64,000 nt of DNA from Oncomelania hupensis (GCA_036898135.1 CM072511.1:38765830-38829829), one strand, 5' to 3'; counted from the first letter of the stretch, positions 12,372 through 27,300 are shown. Program-made: numbers and translations. Notes: generated from the sequence alone by a model not told the origin.

Positions 12372-15300
12372 TTACACTCCCCACTGCAGGCCGTGCAAAA
12401 ATTCTTCAAACTCCGCCTCTGACAGTGTTTCAAGGTTGATGGGCATGCCAAGACCAGGATTACCTGGACCTACCATGAGTGGTGGTGGCCCTCCCAAAGG
12501 AGGCGGGTGATACACACTGGCTGGTGGGTTTCGATGGGCCATTGGTGGTTGATAAGAGTGGGCGGGAGGTGGAGTGTGAAGGACAGGAGCTGGAGTAGAT
12601 GGGTGGGAGTGGTAGGGGGAGTGGGCCAGAGGGGCAGAGCTCATTGACATAGGGGCTGGGCTTCCACTGGCAGACAGCGAGTGGATGGAAAGTACTGGAG
12701 AAGGAGCATCCAGATTGATGACAGGAGGGCTGGTACAACCACCACTCGAGTTACTGGCTTCAGAAGTGTGACTTGGTCCCGGTGTAATGGTGACAGGTGT
12801 CACCGAGCCAGTGGCTTTGACATCATCGTCTTCATCAGAGCTGTCTAGTGTCAGATCGATAACTTCAGCCTTTTTGTTACTGTTACCACCTGCAACAGTA
12901 ACATGCGATCATTTGAAATATTATATATTTTAGGTGTGCAATATCTGCTGAATTGTTGGCAATATAGATCATGCCGTATGTTGGAAGTTGTATGGAAACA
13001 AATATATGCTTGATGTGGTATCATGCCTAGTGCAATCCAAGAAAAGTAAGGACAGCAAGATGTATTTTTGTAATTTAAAAACTAAGCACTCGAAACATTC
13101 AAAACCAAACGCTGACCACTTAACTACAATGTAAGTGCAACCAAAAGAAACAAATGACAGCAACACAAAAGATACAAGATCATAATAATTACAGAAGTAC
13201 AAACATACTGAAAAAGTTAAGTATCAATACTTAGACAACGCCATATTTATAAGTTATATGCAAGGGATTTATTTATTAAGGCACGAATGCATGCACACAC
13301 ACTTTCAAATTTGTTCCTCCGGTGACAACAAGCTTATGCAAGCATGCCATAAGTTTGACAAGAATAAATAATCTGGGTGATGTTTTGCAAAAAGCACTGA
13401 TCAAAGCACAGCTAAAAAAAAACTATATTTAAATAAATGAAAAAATACAAATTCTAGAAAATACAAAATAAAACTGAATCCAAATTACTTTTAATTATCC
13501 TAATTCAAAGAACAGACAATTGCTGCCAAAGGTAGTATTCTTAATTTTAGAATAATAAAAAGTATTAGTGTAGAGAGAAAAGATGAAAGGATGACAACAC
13601 AAATCGCAGATAAGCAACGAATACCAACTAAAGTAATAGCATTAGTTAACATGAAAATGTACAAGGTACACACTGAATTGGATATGAAAGACCCCATGTC
13701 ATGCATATGGAATGTGTTTGCATACAATGACATATGGTTTTGAGAGCATGCAACAATGAACACCAAAGTTGCATGTATGATCAAGAGGTCACAATCATGT
13801 TCATGCCATAAACAGAACACAAATCTGCAGAATGGGTAAACAATAAAATATGCCAAGCTGTAAGTTATATGAACAATTCCAAATAAAGCCTGAAGCATTA
13901 AGCAAGCTTGAAAATGGTGAACCCCTGTGACTAACGATTCTGTTTTCTGTTCATTCTGCTGAATTTAAAACATGATCAGCAAATTTTGAAGCAAGTTTTC
14001 TTCAACTGGTGATCATTATAGCATGACTTGTGCAAACTGATTCATGCTGTCACATTACATATAATCATCATCTTCCATGGTTTCATTGTCGGTTTCTGTC
14101 AGGTCAATGATGGAGATATCCATTATGTTGGTAATTCCTGCAAAACAAGTTACATTACTACAGCAAAACCTACTTCTACTGTCCTGCAACAAAAGGCTTC
14201 GTACAAAATAAATGTCAGATTTTTTTCCCGCCTATTACATTGGCTTTACTAAGTTATAGCAATAGCTTGCAGACTAATTTTAAGATACAATTTATCTGTA
14301 AAATGTATGCAGGTTTTGTTGAGGTTTTTGGTGTGCACTTGTAACATGAGCTAAATGAAAGGCAAGACATTTTCAAAACAATAGGATCATAAACGGGAGC
14401 ACCCCCAACCCCATTCTTTAGCCTTGAGAATTAGTCAATTACATTAAGGCTCAACACATGAAAATCTTGACCAGCAATCAAAAAGTGACATCTGGTTAGA
14501 GAAGAAAGCTTTTACATGACATTACTTAATTATTGCTTTAGGTCCAGCGGACTCTTCCGAGCCAAATCAGGACCAGTATAGCTGAATCAGGACCACAACT
14601 TCGCTGAAAGAGGATTCGCCCCTGATCTGCATAAAAGATCTGCCAAAACAACCCCAGTGGCAACACTGAAGGCACTCCACCAGCCGGTCACTTTACAATA
14701 AAGACATCCCACGCAAGGGACGCTGAGGCTATACTCTAATTTATCGAACCCCTATTTACAAAAACAAAACAGAATATAAACATAATAAAATATCAACAAA
14801 ACACATACATGTAAATTGCCTACATTGCCAAATAATAACAACATAGGAAGCCCCAGTGACCACCTGGCAGAAAACGTCCAATATTTCCAAGCTGATCCAA
14901 CAGACCTCACACACAAATGAGGAGTTTTGTCTCGGAAGAGTTTTCAAGAAAAAAGGTAGGTGACTAGTTTAGCGAAGAAGAAGATAGTATAGTAGATTGA
15001 TAGAACAGAGTAGTGAAGTTCGTTTCTTTATTGCACATCCATTATTTCGTTTCAGTTAAATTACGCAAAAGAACACGAAGATAAATGGAGGTACAGTAGT
15101 ATCACTGTGACAATCGACAACTTATAGAGGTTTGAGACTTCCGACATGCCAAGATATAATTGAGTAAAGCAAATGAGCAAACAGCTTAAAATTATGTTAC
15201 CTCCTAATAATGAAACAGCTTTTTTAGATTTTTGAACTCGTTGACAAAGAATAACTCGGATGACTTTGACAAATCAATTGTTACAGGACATGGTACAGTT

Positions 15301-18300
15301 TTTTGTCAAATTCATGTTTAGTTACTCACAATCCTTTCTATTTATACAAATCAATTTATGTTCTTACCATTATTTTTTTCCTATGTGAATTTCAAGTCCT
15401 TGTTTTTGCAAATTGAAATGTGCATTTTATTATGTGTATATGTTCTATGTCGCATGTAGTTGTCACTGCTCTTGTGTGTATAGTTGTTTTTCATTGTTTA
15501 GCTGTGAGCCTGCCCTTTGTGGGTGTGTACATGTGATTAATGTATAAGTGACACCCCAAATTTTCACTTTTTTTTTTTAATAACGATTTTTTGACTTGAC
15601 TTGTACTAAGTTCAAACAATAATAATTTTTATTATATTTTGAAAGCATCCTGCATGATACTTGAATTAGTAACCACAGCTGAAGTTTTGGTGTATGCATG
15701 ATTGACAATACTAAATGACCCTTAGCATCATTCAATATAAATGGCCATCCATGAAAGAACATTGAATCCAAAACCCGACCATAAAATTACACACACTGCC
15801 AAATGAAAGAAAGTGTAAGTTTGGAATGAACAAAAGCACACAAAAGGACAACATAAACAGCCAAGCTTGGTGTAAAAGCAACAGTTTTCAAATATACGCA
15901 ATTTATCCTAGATGAAACTGCGCAAAACAAAATGAAGTGGAAATGTTATGACACAATAAGCAAGTTGTTATGACCTCTACCACAAAAGCAACCAGCCACA
16001 ACAGATACAAACCAGCCACAACAGATACAAGGGTTAAAGAAAGTTCATGATTTCAATGCAAGAAATATGGGCAAAATAACTCAATTCTTCAGTCTATCAA
16101 CAAGTCATGACCAATGGCTTAATATTTAGCCAGAGGTTTAATACTTAGGCTTAGTCATTACTAGCTACAAGTAACAAAATGAAAGCTCATACAGGACCAG
16201 TGTTAAATCCAACAGTTGTGATTTTTTTATATCCTGGACACACCATTTTTCAAATATTTCTCTATACAGCACTTAATTGTCCAAACTAATCACGAGATAT
16301 TACACCTGACCCCAATAAAGGTGTTCTTTCTGTAATGGTTTTAAAATAAACATAATTTATCCAATTTCTATAAACACAAACACAATAGTGGTCTTTCAAA
16401 TGACATGGTTTTTCATTCCATTTTGTAGTGGGGACTACTTTCTGTAGGTGACGGCAGCAGTTTTACATGGCTCCTTATTATGCAAAGGTCAGAGATCATG
16501 TACTTCCGAAACATGGCCCATAGTTTTAGGAAAATGGGCTTTTGTTTATTACGATATCGTACATCTGTACGACATCCCAAATTATGTGATTTTGTGGAAA
16601 GGGACCTTAATCACATTAGATGTGAAAATGGGGATCTACACTTGTTTTGAGACTTAGAATGTAGTTTGATGCCAAGCACTGGAAGTAGATAAAATTCTGT
16701 GCCACCACGGCATTGGTTCGCCTATGAACCCCACCAGCCTTACCATGCACATCGAGTCATGACATTAACCCTTTCACCACCAATGTTGAATTAAAACAAA
16801 ACGAAATTAAAATCAAACACTGCAAAAGACCCCTAATAATTTACAGGCCCCATAATACCAACAGTGTATTTACCTGAACTTCCAGTGGAAGCAGAAGTCT
16901 GTGCTGTACCAAGAGAAGAAGGGGCTGCACGGTTTGAGACCGTTGGCGGACTAGTTATCACATGAGCATTGTCTTTTTTCTCCTTCAAAGGTGTCCAGTT
17001 ACCATCTTCATGGAAAACAATCTCATTCGTCTCTGGTGCTTGTTTGAAGATCTCCACAAAATACCTGCATAGCAATGAAAAGCATGGTATAGACTCAATC
17101 AGCTGCCCAAAAAATAATATCAGTTACACTTTCAAAAAATTTTTTGGCATATAAATTCTAAACACAGAGGAAGTTGTCAGCATGTTTTGGATTTTAAGTG
17201 AAGACGATGTCACACGGTAATGATTTGAATGGAACCAAGGCATAATTTTCCTTAAAATCATTGTGTTTGCAATGTATCTTGCAAATACGTACGCAGAGGT
17301 GCCAACTTCCTAATCTTCTTGTCAGTATTTCCGGACCCGTTTGTCAGTATTTTTTAACACTTGTCAGTCGTTTTTTCTCGCAAAACCCAGCCTACGACAT
17401 TATATAACGACAGGCTTACTCTGAAATAGCAGGCTATTTTCAGTCCTCTAAAATCACCATGAAAATCTGCTTGTTGAACACCACACTTGTTTTACTCTAA
17501 AATCACCATGAAAATCAGCTTGTTGAACACTACACTTGTTTTACTTAAAATGACTGATACTGATAGTCTTTCCAATAAAAGCAATGTCAGCAACAAAACA
17601 GTTCTATTGTTTCAAGGACTTTGCAGTTGCCTTTTTCAGAAGTGTTGGAGAGAGTTTTGTTTTGTAGCAGTCAGTATTTGAATTTCTTGATTTCAACTGC
17701 AGTATTGCATTCAGTGTCTTACTTCCCATAGTCTCTCTAAAGTCAGTTTTATTTTTCCTAGCTAGAGAAAAGACCCTTTCACATGAACAGTTGGACACAG
17801 GGATCAGGAGAATCCTCAGTATGATCTTGGACAGTAAGCAAGCAGAGATGCCAACCTGCAGAAAAATCTGTCAGTGAGAAATTTATAAATTGTAAGTAGA
17901 TTTTAAATTTTGTCAGTAGACAAGAGGGAGCAAAAGTCCAGGATTGAGATTTCTTATTAAAAATCCTATTGGAAAAATCAAAGATAGAGCTGTACGAGTT
18001 CCCTTGATTATAGTCTTCACCCCGAAAGGCTAAGAACGAGTGTTTTCATTGGACAAATGGATCACGTGTTTGATTCGGGTCGCATGTGCTTGGTTCGGCT
18101 TTCATCACGTGATTGATTAGGGTACAGTCCAAGGAGTACTAGTACAGTCATGAATCGAAAAGCGTGTCGGGAAATACCTCAGGCACACAGCGACGTTCAG
18201 TGAGTGCACGAGTACTATTCTGAGACTAGAAACCGGTACAGAAGCACCGCAGGCAAAGATAAACGATCAGCAACTTCTCCTCCATATTCTTATAAAAGCT

Positions 18301-21300
18301 ACTGTATTTCCGTATTTAATTCACTTCGCCGGAATTAAATACTGTCAATCCGTACTGGTTGGCACCTCTGCGTACGCATTAAAATGTTGATTTAAAATTT
18401 TGCGCTTGATCTAATCTAAGAACAGATTAGATAATCAATTTTTATAGGGTCCAGCAGATTGCTAATAGCGGAATCAGGAATCTAATCTAAGACGTCTCCG
18501 TAGGACTTTTTTCTGATTGAAATCAAGCAGCACATTTTGGCAGAATTCATTGTTAATGTGTCATAATCGCACATCACAGCTTTCAATCACAATGTCTGCA
18601 ATCATGTTTTTGGTCCAAATGTGTGTTGATTAATCATGCGACAAATGCTTTTCACACCTACAAATTGTAAAAAATTGTATTTGTAATAAATATTATTTTC
18701 CATTACAATTCAAAGTAGGCATTGAAAAATTAACAATGACCAGTGCAAGCTGTCCAGTGACGACTATTCCTGAGTGCTAGTTGTTCAGCAATGACCGTTC
18801 CTGAGCGCTAGTTGTCCAGTGAAAATTATTCCTGAGCGCCGATTGTCCAGCAATGACTGTTCCTGAGCTCTAGTGGTTTGTCTACATCTGAGCTGGTGCT
18901 AGTGTTGATAATGGCCTTGCCCTACATCTTTCGTTATTAACTCTTGGTGACCTAAAAGGTTTTCTGCACATTTGTGCCTATATCCTGTAAGGATTTCAAG
19001 TTTATTGCAATAAATTTTGTTATAAATTTATTTATTGTCACATTGACTTCATATTTTAGGATATGTTTACAAAATGATTATTCAATGTACCCAAAGAACC
19101 ATTTTGACTTTATACTATTTTTACCTGTTGGAATCTTGTAATTAATTCATAATTACAGGTATTTTATGGACTATGTTAATAAAACAACAAGACAGTGTGG
19201 ATTGCATGTGAATGTGTGCACAGTCAACACAGACAAGAAAACTCACTCTGGTTGTCTACACCAAGTCCTTGTGCTCTTTCAGCAATAAGCTGATCGATAA
19301 GGTTACCAAACTCACTATCACTGTCGGAGCTATCCCCTGCCATCATGGCCGAAAATTTCGTGAACTCAAACCTCAAACAAAATCGTTAAAAAAGTACACA
19401 AAACCATGTCAAACTTGCAAAAACGATAGCGGAAAACACACGTGAACCTTTCCAGAAGTTGACAACCTTCTCTCACACACTGGAGAGTTCCTATTTCCTG
19501 TGATTTCATGACTAAAATGTGCACTAACGAGGCGCGCATTACCGAGCTTCAGTATTACGGGCGAGGCGAGCATTACCGCGTTATAGGACGCTAGAAGTTA
19601 ATGTGATGCTGTGGTTCTTTCAGCTTGTACACGCTCCGTCCCGTTAGGAAGCATGCCAGTACTTGCTGGATATCGTAAGTGGAGCTGCCTCCCCATCGGA
19701 AGGTTGGTGAAGAGTCCGCAGAAGTCTGGTAAATTCTGCTATATTGGACGCCAGTATTTTTTTCCTCACGAATTCACCATTCCAACAATGCATTGCTTCT
19801 TCACATCATCAATGAAGTTACTGCTTATCCACTTTTACGGATAGATTTTTAATGAAGACACAGTTTTAACTGACGAAGACAGGGTTTGCCGATGTTTTTC
19901 AACAAGATCTTTCCCCGGGTAAGCAATAATGTCATTTTTAACCTTCTCGCTCAAAAATGAAGGTTGAACAATTTACCAAAGAAATCCACTGTAATATATC
20001 AGATTAGAGTGTGATGTCAAAATTCCAAAATGCGTTCCAAATGCTACTACACAGATCGAACAGATGATTCGGTGCAAATGATCAAGATGTGCTGTTTCAT
20101 GTTCACAGCCTTTAACTTGACCCCGGGCAAGCGACTTTCATGAAGTCATGAAGTCTTTCCCGGAAATTGTTTTACTTGCCTCGGGAATCGGGAAATGGGA
20201 TTTGGCAACCCCTGGAGAAGTGTTTCAAGAATGTTTTTTGTTGTTGCTTTCTTGTATTTCTGACATACAAGAAAAACGCTTACATAAGTCTTCTGTCTCC
20301 TCTCCCATCACATAAACATGTCAATTTGTGTTTCTTCCGTGCACCTTTCAACACCTGAATTGATTATCATTTGATGCAGACTGGTTACACTGCTTGGTGG
20401 TAAATGTGTTCTCGAAAACTTTCCATTGTTGGAGAGAGTAGCAATAGGACCTCTTTATTCGCCAGCTTAATTAGGGTAGTGCCTATCTCTTCTCCCTCAC
20501 CATCTTACCTTTCAAGGTTCTAAACAGAGCCAGGTGCTCATTCACAGCCGAGTGGACTAGGATGTATTGTGCCCAGTTTCATTATGTGTGTCCTTTGGTG
20601 GTTGCCTTCCAATTATGATCGCCTATTCAAGTAGTAACACAGCTTGACTTTGCTTAACACAACATTTCTGCCGTGTACCTAAAACCACTACTCTACTGCG
20701 CCGCGCCCTGCTGGTTGGGCTTATTTAACTTCTAGCGTCCTATAACGCGGTAATGCGTGCCTCGCCCGTAATCCTGAAATCACAGGAAATAGGAACTCTC
20801 CAGTGCGTGAGAGAAGGTTGAGTCAACTTCCGGAAAGGTTCACGTGTGTTTTCCACTATCGTTATCGCAAGTTTGATGTGGTTTTGTGTACTTTTTAACG
20901 ATTTTGTTTGAGGTTTGAGTTTGCAAAATTTTCCGCCATGATGGCAGGGGATAGCTCTGACAGTAATAGTGAGTTTGATAACCTTATCGATCAGCTCATT
21001 GTTGAAAGAGCACAAGGACTTGGTGTAGACAACCAGAGTGAGTTTTCTTGTCTGTGTTGACTGTGCACACATTCACACGCAATCCATACTGTCTTGTTAT
21101 TGTTTTATTAACATAGTCCATAAAATACCTTAATTATGCATTAATTACAAGATTCCAACAGGTAAAAATAGTACTAAAGTCAAAATGGTTCTTTGGGTAC
21201 ATAGAATAACCATTTTGTAAACATATCCTAAAATATAAAGTCAATGTGACAATAAATAAATTTTTGCATTTTTTTCAAATTCATAACCGAATTTATTGCA

Positions 21301-24300
21301 ATAAACTTGAAAACCTTACAGGATATAGGCGCAAATGTACAGAAAACCTTATAGGTCACCAAGAGTTAAAATAAAAACAACTTATTGCCGAATGTTTGCA
21401 GATTGTATTGTTTTACTTGCTTCCACTACTCCTGGTAGCCTTACTGTTTCTGACATATATCAGTTTTTCTTTTCAGCTACTACCTTTGAACACCATTTGG
21501 CATTGTCTCTAGCCTGGTCATAACTTTCTCGTTCCAACAGTTCTAAATACCGTTTTGTTTCTATGTCAACGTGTGCAAATCTTCCTGGATACACAGATAC
21601 TCTTCAGTGTGTAGTAGACTTTCAGCATCTGTGTTTATCCTGACTTTGCTGAATAGGCTGAGAGATTGCATGAATCATCAGTAAACTCCTAGATGCTGTG
21701 ATTTTATCTCTTTCAACTTTGTGGATGCTGGATGTTAGCACAAACACTTACCCGTCGATGATAAGTTTGTCAAAAGGCGCAGGTTTGTCGCAGACTGGGC
21801 AAATCCATGTTGGCTTCTTCTCGTTCATCATAAGGAAAGTGGCTGCATCAAAACATTGCAGATGGGTACATGTACTTGATCGGCATGGAATGCTCATCCT
21901 CATTTTGCCAAGCTGTAACAATTCAATCCGTGTCATATATGATTCGTAATACTCTTTATTGCAGTACAATTCACTTTGTACACTTGATAGACCATTAGAT
22001 GGAATGCTAATAGTGTATAGAGGTAGCGCAGGATGCCCTAAAAGCAACATTGATCCCAACCTGAGTGTCGGATACTGCAAAGGCATACCCTTACGCACAG
22101 CATGTGCTCCCCAGATCTCCGACACAGTTTGAGCAGAGGCAAGGGAAGGTTGACTCTAGGGATAAGTGGCATATTCTTTGCCAAATTGCTTCTGATCTTT
22201 GATGTTTATATTTACGGTATCCAAACCCGCTCACCACCACCTCTTGAGAGCACTCAATCAGCTGGACAATTGATTGGAGCTGACTGCACAGCTAGTATGA
22301 TTAACTGCTTCAATCAAAACTTGAAAACTAAAACTAAATGGACATCTGAATAATTTGGAGGTTTTAAGAAGACACTAACACTAAAAGATCATTGGACATC
22401 TTGTACTACCAAGGAAGTTTATAATAAACATTTTGAATGAAAAATACTGTGATTTCATGTTATTCTTACAAGTCAAAAATATAAATTCACCACACTTGTT
22501 GCCGAACAGTCAACAGTTCATTTTGAGCAAAAGAAAGGATAGTACTAATATTGCCGAAAAAACATTTTATTATTAGTTTTAAATTAATTATTTATGTATA
22601 ATCATGATAAGCGAGTCACAACTGTGATATTATTGTAAGTAAAAGAGAGCTGTGTTATACTTACTGGACACATAAGGGATACCCTGAGACTAGTTGTGGC
22701 CACTTCGCTATCGGGATCATGGGCAAGCTTCTCCTTGACTAAAATTAAAAAGAAAATAGGCATTAGTTTGCAAGGAATTTATACTAACAATACCTCTAAA
22801 GCCTACACATTATCAGTAGCGACAAGAGCTATATGATGTAATCATTCAGCGCAAAGAAACGCGCTAATTGTTACTGTCAATGCACAAGAATCTGAATGCA
22901 AAACCTCTCAGCATTTGACTGAAAACAATTTTAACAATGTTCATATTTCAGAGTAAACAAGTTATTGATGATAACAACTATATTAACAGTGATTTCACTT
23001 ATGTCGAAACATACACTGACTGCAAATTCCATTTTGTGAATAAAGAATGGAAGAAATTCAAAAAGCCTTTCATTGTCACCAGTTTGCACAATGCAGACCT
23101 GGACATGCCTACCATTCACATTTGACATGAATAGTGCTCAGGACAAAATGCAGTTTTCAGGCAAATAAGTAGTTCCAACCAAAAACTTGTCAAGATTTGC
23201 TCATGGCCATACAGCACGCATGTTATGGTGGATAAATGTTTGACAGCTGTTTCTCAATACATACAGTACACATTTTGTAACTCACTCTTAATAATAATCT
23301 CTGAACTGTGAGGTTAGCCAAACAATACAAGGAAACCACATACATTTCACATATGCTACAGGTTTACACGACACAACAAATGTGTTCAGTTTACTCTGTT
23401 TCACCTTGGCCTCCGGAGCTCATTCGAACTGATGACGAGGCGCACTTTCACAGTAACATTTACAAGGTGCACTGGGCATAATGATGCCCCCCCTTCTATA
23501 CTATAAGGGAAGGGTATTTCTCTGATTACAGAGGTACAAAAGTCTGCTCTCCTTGCTTTGATTTCTTCTTGGCCGGTCCTGAATTTGATGTCGAGTCGCG
23601 AGCATACTTTCCGCCCGCAGTTGATGCCATTTTGTCAGCATTTTTTAACCATTCGCACGCACACCAATTCACCTCAAGGAACACTGCGTGCAGTAACACA
23701 GCACGCACCCAAGCCACTAGAAACGGCGCATTAAAAACACAAATTGGCTTGACCTAATATTGCATTTGACAAAATGTGTTTCAAATTACGTAAAACTATG
23801 ACATAAAATTATGTAGTTTGACTCAAAAATGTGAAGTTAGTTACTTGGTTAACAATGCTTACTTTTCTATGGCCATTACATAGTGTAGGCAAGTCTGCAA
23901 ATGTACATTCATTTATAGGTGTTATTACAAGATTCTAGTGATCAATGCCACTTCGAATAATATTTTTCTGACAAGAAAAATGGACTTGACAAAAGATATA
24001 AAACATTTCTTCTGGAAATTATGAAGCTCGAAGACATTCAAAAGAAATTCAACTTTGTTTCTAATTGAAAACTAAACATGTTTACATGATTACTTACAGT
24101 GCAAGGAGGTAGAAGAAGAGGGAGACCAAAAAAAAGAGGTGGGAGGACAACATTCGAGAATGGACTGGTTTGACACTGAGCGAAACCATCAGGGTTGCCG
24201 AGGACAAGGAAAGATGGGAGTACGCTGGTTAAAGGATAATTTGTGGTGACCCTACGACCTCCGAGTTACGGGATAGGATAGGATCACTTACTCAAAGCTC

Positions 24301-27300
24301 TCGTGTGGTCAGGGTGGCGATTTCCAAACTGTTTCAATCGCTGCAGAAGAATGTCTGAAGATAGTCTCCTCACCAAGTTGATTGCCAAACAATAACCCTG
24401 AAGAACAGAGTAAGAGACACATGCTCAAGGTATTTATTGACACTTTTCTTATTCTCTTTACTTCTCTTTTCCCCTTTATCAGGTTGAGGAATTAAGAAAG
24501 TGGTTTAGGTGAAAAAATATGACCACAGTCATTACCTTACCACCCAAAAAAAACAAAAAAAAAAAAAAAACAACAACAACAACAACAAAAAACCATGCCT
24601 TTACTTCTTGTGTATGTTTGTATAAGCATGCATGTCTGACAAAGATCACAGTATGTCATCCTTTGCGGAGCTTTCTTATCCGGTAGCCACATCAAACAGT
24701 CCGTGGTTGGAGAAGACTTTTTAAGAGTCAAGTATAAAATCTCTTTCAAACTCAATCTCAATTCTGCATGCTGGGGCATCCAGAGGTGCCTACCCCCAGT
24801 CTGACCATTTGTGTACTGGCTGCATGAAAAATGTGTATTTTGTGTCATGTCAGATTTCACGCAACTCGCAACATTTGATCAAAGAATTATTGTCATGAAA
24901 ACTGCCACATTCACAAAACATCAATTCATACAAATTCCAGCTCACGATTTTAATCCTCATGAAACAAAATAATATAGAACTCAACAAGTTATTGTCACAA
25001 ATGCACATTAACTCTTTCCCTGCCAGGCATGTTTCCACGTTTGTGCCAGACATTTCTCTGGCACCGGAAAGAAAGTTCAGTACCTTAGGCATTTAAGCTA
25101 CTGTTCTTTCAATAATAGTTGTTAAATAGACATATTTCATATCAAATTAAAGGTAAAAGAGTGAAGAATAAGAAAAAAAACCCACAAAAATGTTAATTTG
25201 ATTATGTTATTGAAATATGTGTTTTGAAAGCATGTTGATCTTTTTGAAATGATAAAATAAAATAAAAATATTTCTACATACCACAGTGATAAAAAAAATC
25301 TGGAGGAATAATTCCAATCACTGAATCAGCTTCACACACCAGAAAGAAAATTTATTTAGGATCAAAATACACTTTACAGTTTGAAATTATATTGATTATT
25401 AGCAGAGTTTGACACACTGTCGATTGTGCCCATCACAATGCTTAGTAAAATGCACAAAAAAACACTCTAAAAACGAATCAATTTGAAGAAACCAGGCGCT
25501 TGTCGATCCAGAAAGAAAGTAGAAAGAGTTATCTCTCTTTGGTTAAAATAAAACTTGGATTGGACTGCGCAAAAAAACGGAACGAAACGGAATACTGAAA
25601 TCGACGATATATCGTCGATTGGCACAAACATGGCGGCTCAGATCGACGATTGGCAGGGAAAGAGTTAATTTTGTTGTTGTTGTTGTTGTATTAGTTGTAT
25701 TTTATTCCATACCCCCCTCCCCCCCCCCCCCCCCCCCCAAAAAAAAAAAAAAAAAAAGATCATATTGTCCAACAATTAATTAAATGCATCATTATTTTCG
25801 TATATTCTGCTAAAACTGGCAACACTTTTTGTTTTCTGAGCATACTAGAGTGTTCTGCATTTTGTTGTGTAAATACAATGCCTTTTTATCCACTTTGTAT
25901 TTTTAGACACCTGAGCCACTTTTGGGAAAAACGCGTTTTATTTTTATGTGATGGTTACCCGCTTTGAACAGTCAAATAAATGCCTTAATATTGACCGATT
26001 TTAACATTTTAAATTTTTTTAATCTTCTAAAGGTTTGTACTATATAATAAAAACAAAATAAAACATCCTGAACCAAAATAAAATGTTCGTCCGTACACAG
26101 GCTGTGAAGTCTGTAGGCCTCGGCTCAGTTACATATGTATAGTATGTAACTGAGGCGAGGCCTACGGACTTCACAGCCTGTGTTCCGTAATACCTAATCT
26201 AAGTGTCGCTGAATCAGTGAATGTTGTAGGCAGAGCAATGCTGAACTCTTTGTTGCAGTGAGCATAATGAACTCCTTTCGAAGATTCGATTATTCCTCAA
26301 AAACGTTCACGGTATTCGCATAAGAAATGTCGCGCTTTTTGCTTACTTGCAACCTTACCCAGCTTTTCTTCAGACTTGCACTCATCGTCACTCTCGTGTA
26401 AACGTTTTCGCGACACCATATTTAGCACAATGGCGGATACGAAGTCTCGCACTACCTCTCACGCACGAGATTTCACTTTTGCACATGCGCTCTAGGGTCA
26501 GCAAGTAAAGGAAATAGCAGATGTAAAATTAGTCCGAAAATTTTTTTCTTTTGGGGTACACCACGAAAATGCGTATTTTTAAGGAATTGCTCGTATTGTC
26601 ATATTTTATGTTGAAAATTCGATAAAATATGCGCCAGCGCGTACGGTAGGCACCTCTGGGCATCCATCATTATAGAATCTTCTGCCTCCATCAGCAATGG
26701 GGCATTTCAGAGAATGATGGAAAAAGAGCAGATGTATCAGTTTGTGGTACATGAAACGTACGAGTGGTGTTTTTGCGTTCATGGTAAATAATATCAATAT
26801 TAAATAATTATGATTGTGTGTCCAGAATAAAAATTGCAAGGAAGATAATGTGTACCCTTCCGAACTCAGATGCCCAAGTAACATCCAAAATGTTGGAGAT
26901 GGTAGGAGATATTCGACAGTATTGCGTGATATCGACTGGTCGCCCTGGTCGTTTTGGTTCCACTCCGGGTTTCGATGTTGGAATAGGGTTCTGAAAAAGG
27001 CATATAATGACTCAGCAATCCTATCTTGCAAGTGTAATATGAAGATTTGACATTTGTGCAAAACAACAAAAGTTGATATCTACAGGTCTGATGAAGCAAG
27101 TACTTTATATACAATAATTTTTCACCTGCCATCACATCAAATGTTTACTAACTTATATAGCAAATTCTTCATTTCAACTGTTCCATTTTCACTTGCCTAA
27201 AGCATTCAGCATCAACACCTATGGATGATATATTAAAAAAGCTTACAGGCAATGGAGCTATTTTGCCATTAACTCGAACGCAGATGCTTGGTGGGAAGTT

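Larger units (their letters stand above)
24781..26658. mobile_element. hAT-like element with CAGAGGTGCCTACC ends, 1878 bp
   Basis: The inverted ends CAGAGGTGCCTACC are perfect over 14 bp, and GGCATC flanks both sides (24775-24780 and 26659-26664). It holds a nested TTAA element (25012-25664), a C/A homopolymer tract (about 25710-25757) and an 89-bp palindrome (26095-26183). On the minus strand an ATG at 26419 begins [20 protein letters not shown] followed by GTAAGG, possibly the first exon of its transposase. It lies between PIAS exons 8 and 9. Confidence 0.8.

Noticed and set aside
23526..23717. A separate small gene in a PIAS intron ([16 protein letters not shown] start)
   Set aside because: Only one short Lys-containing frame is seen, with no clear splice or partner exon. 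It could be the first exon of a decayed transposon, but the evidence is too thin to list.
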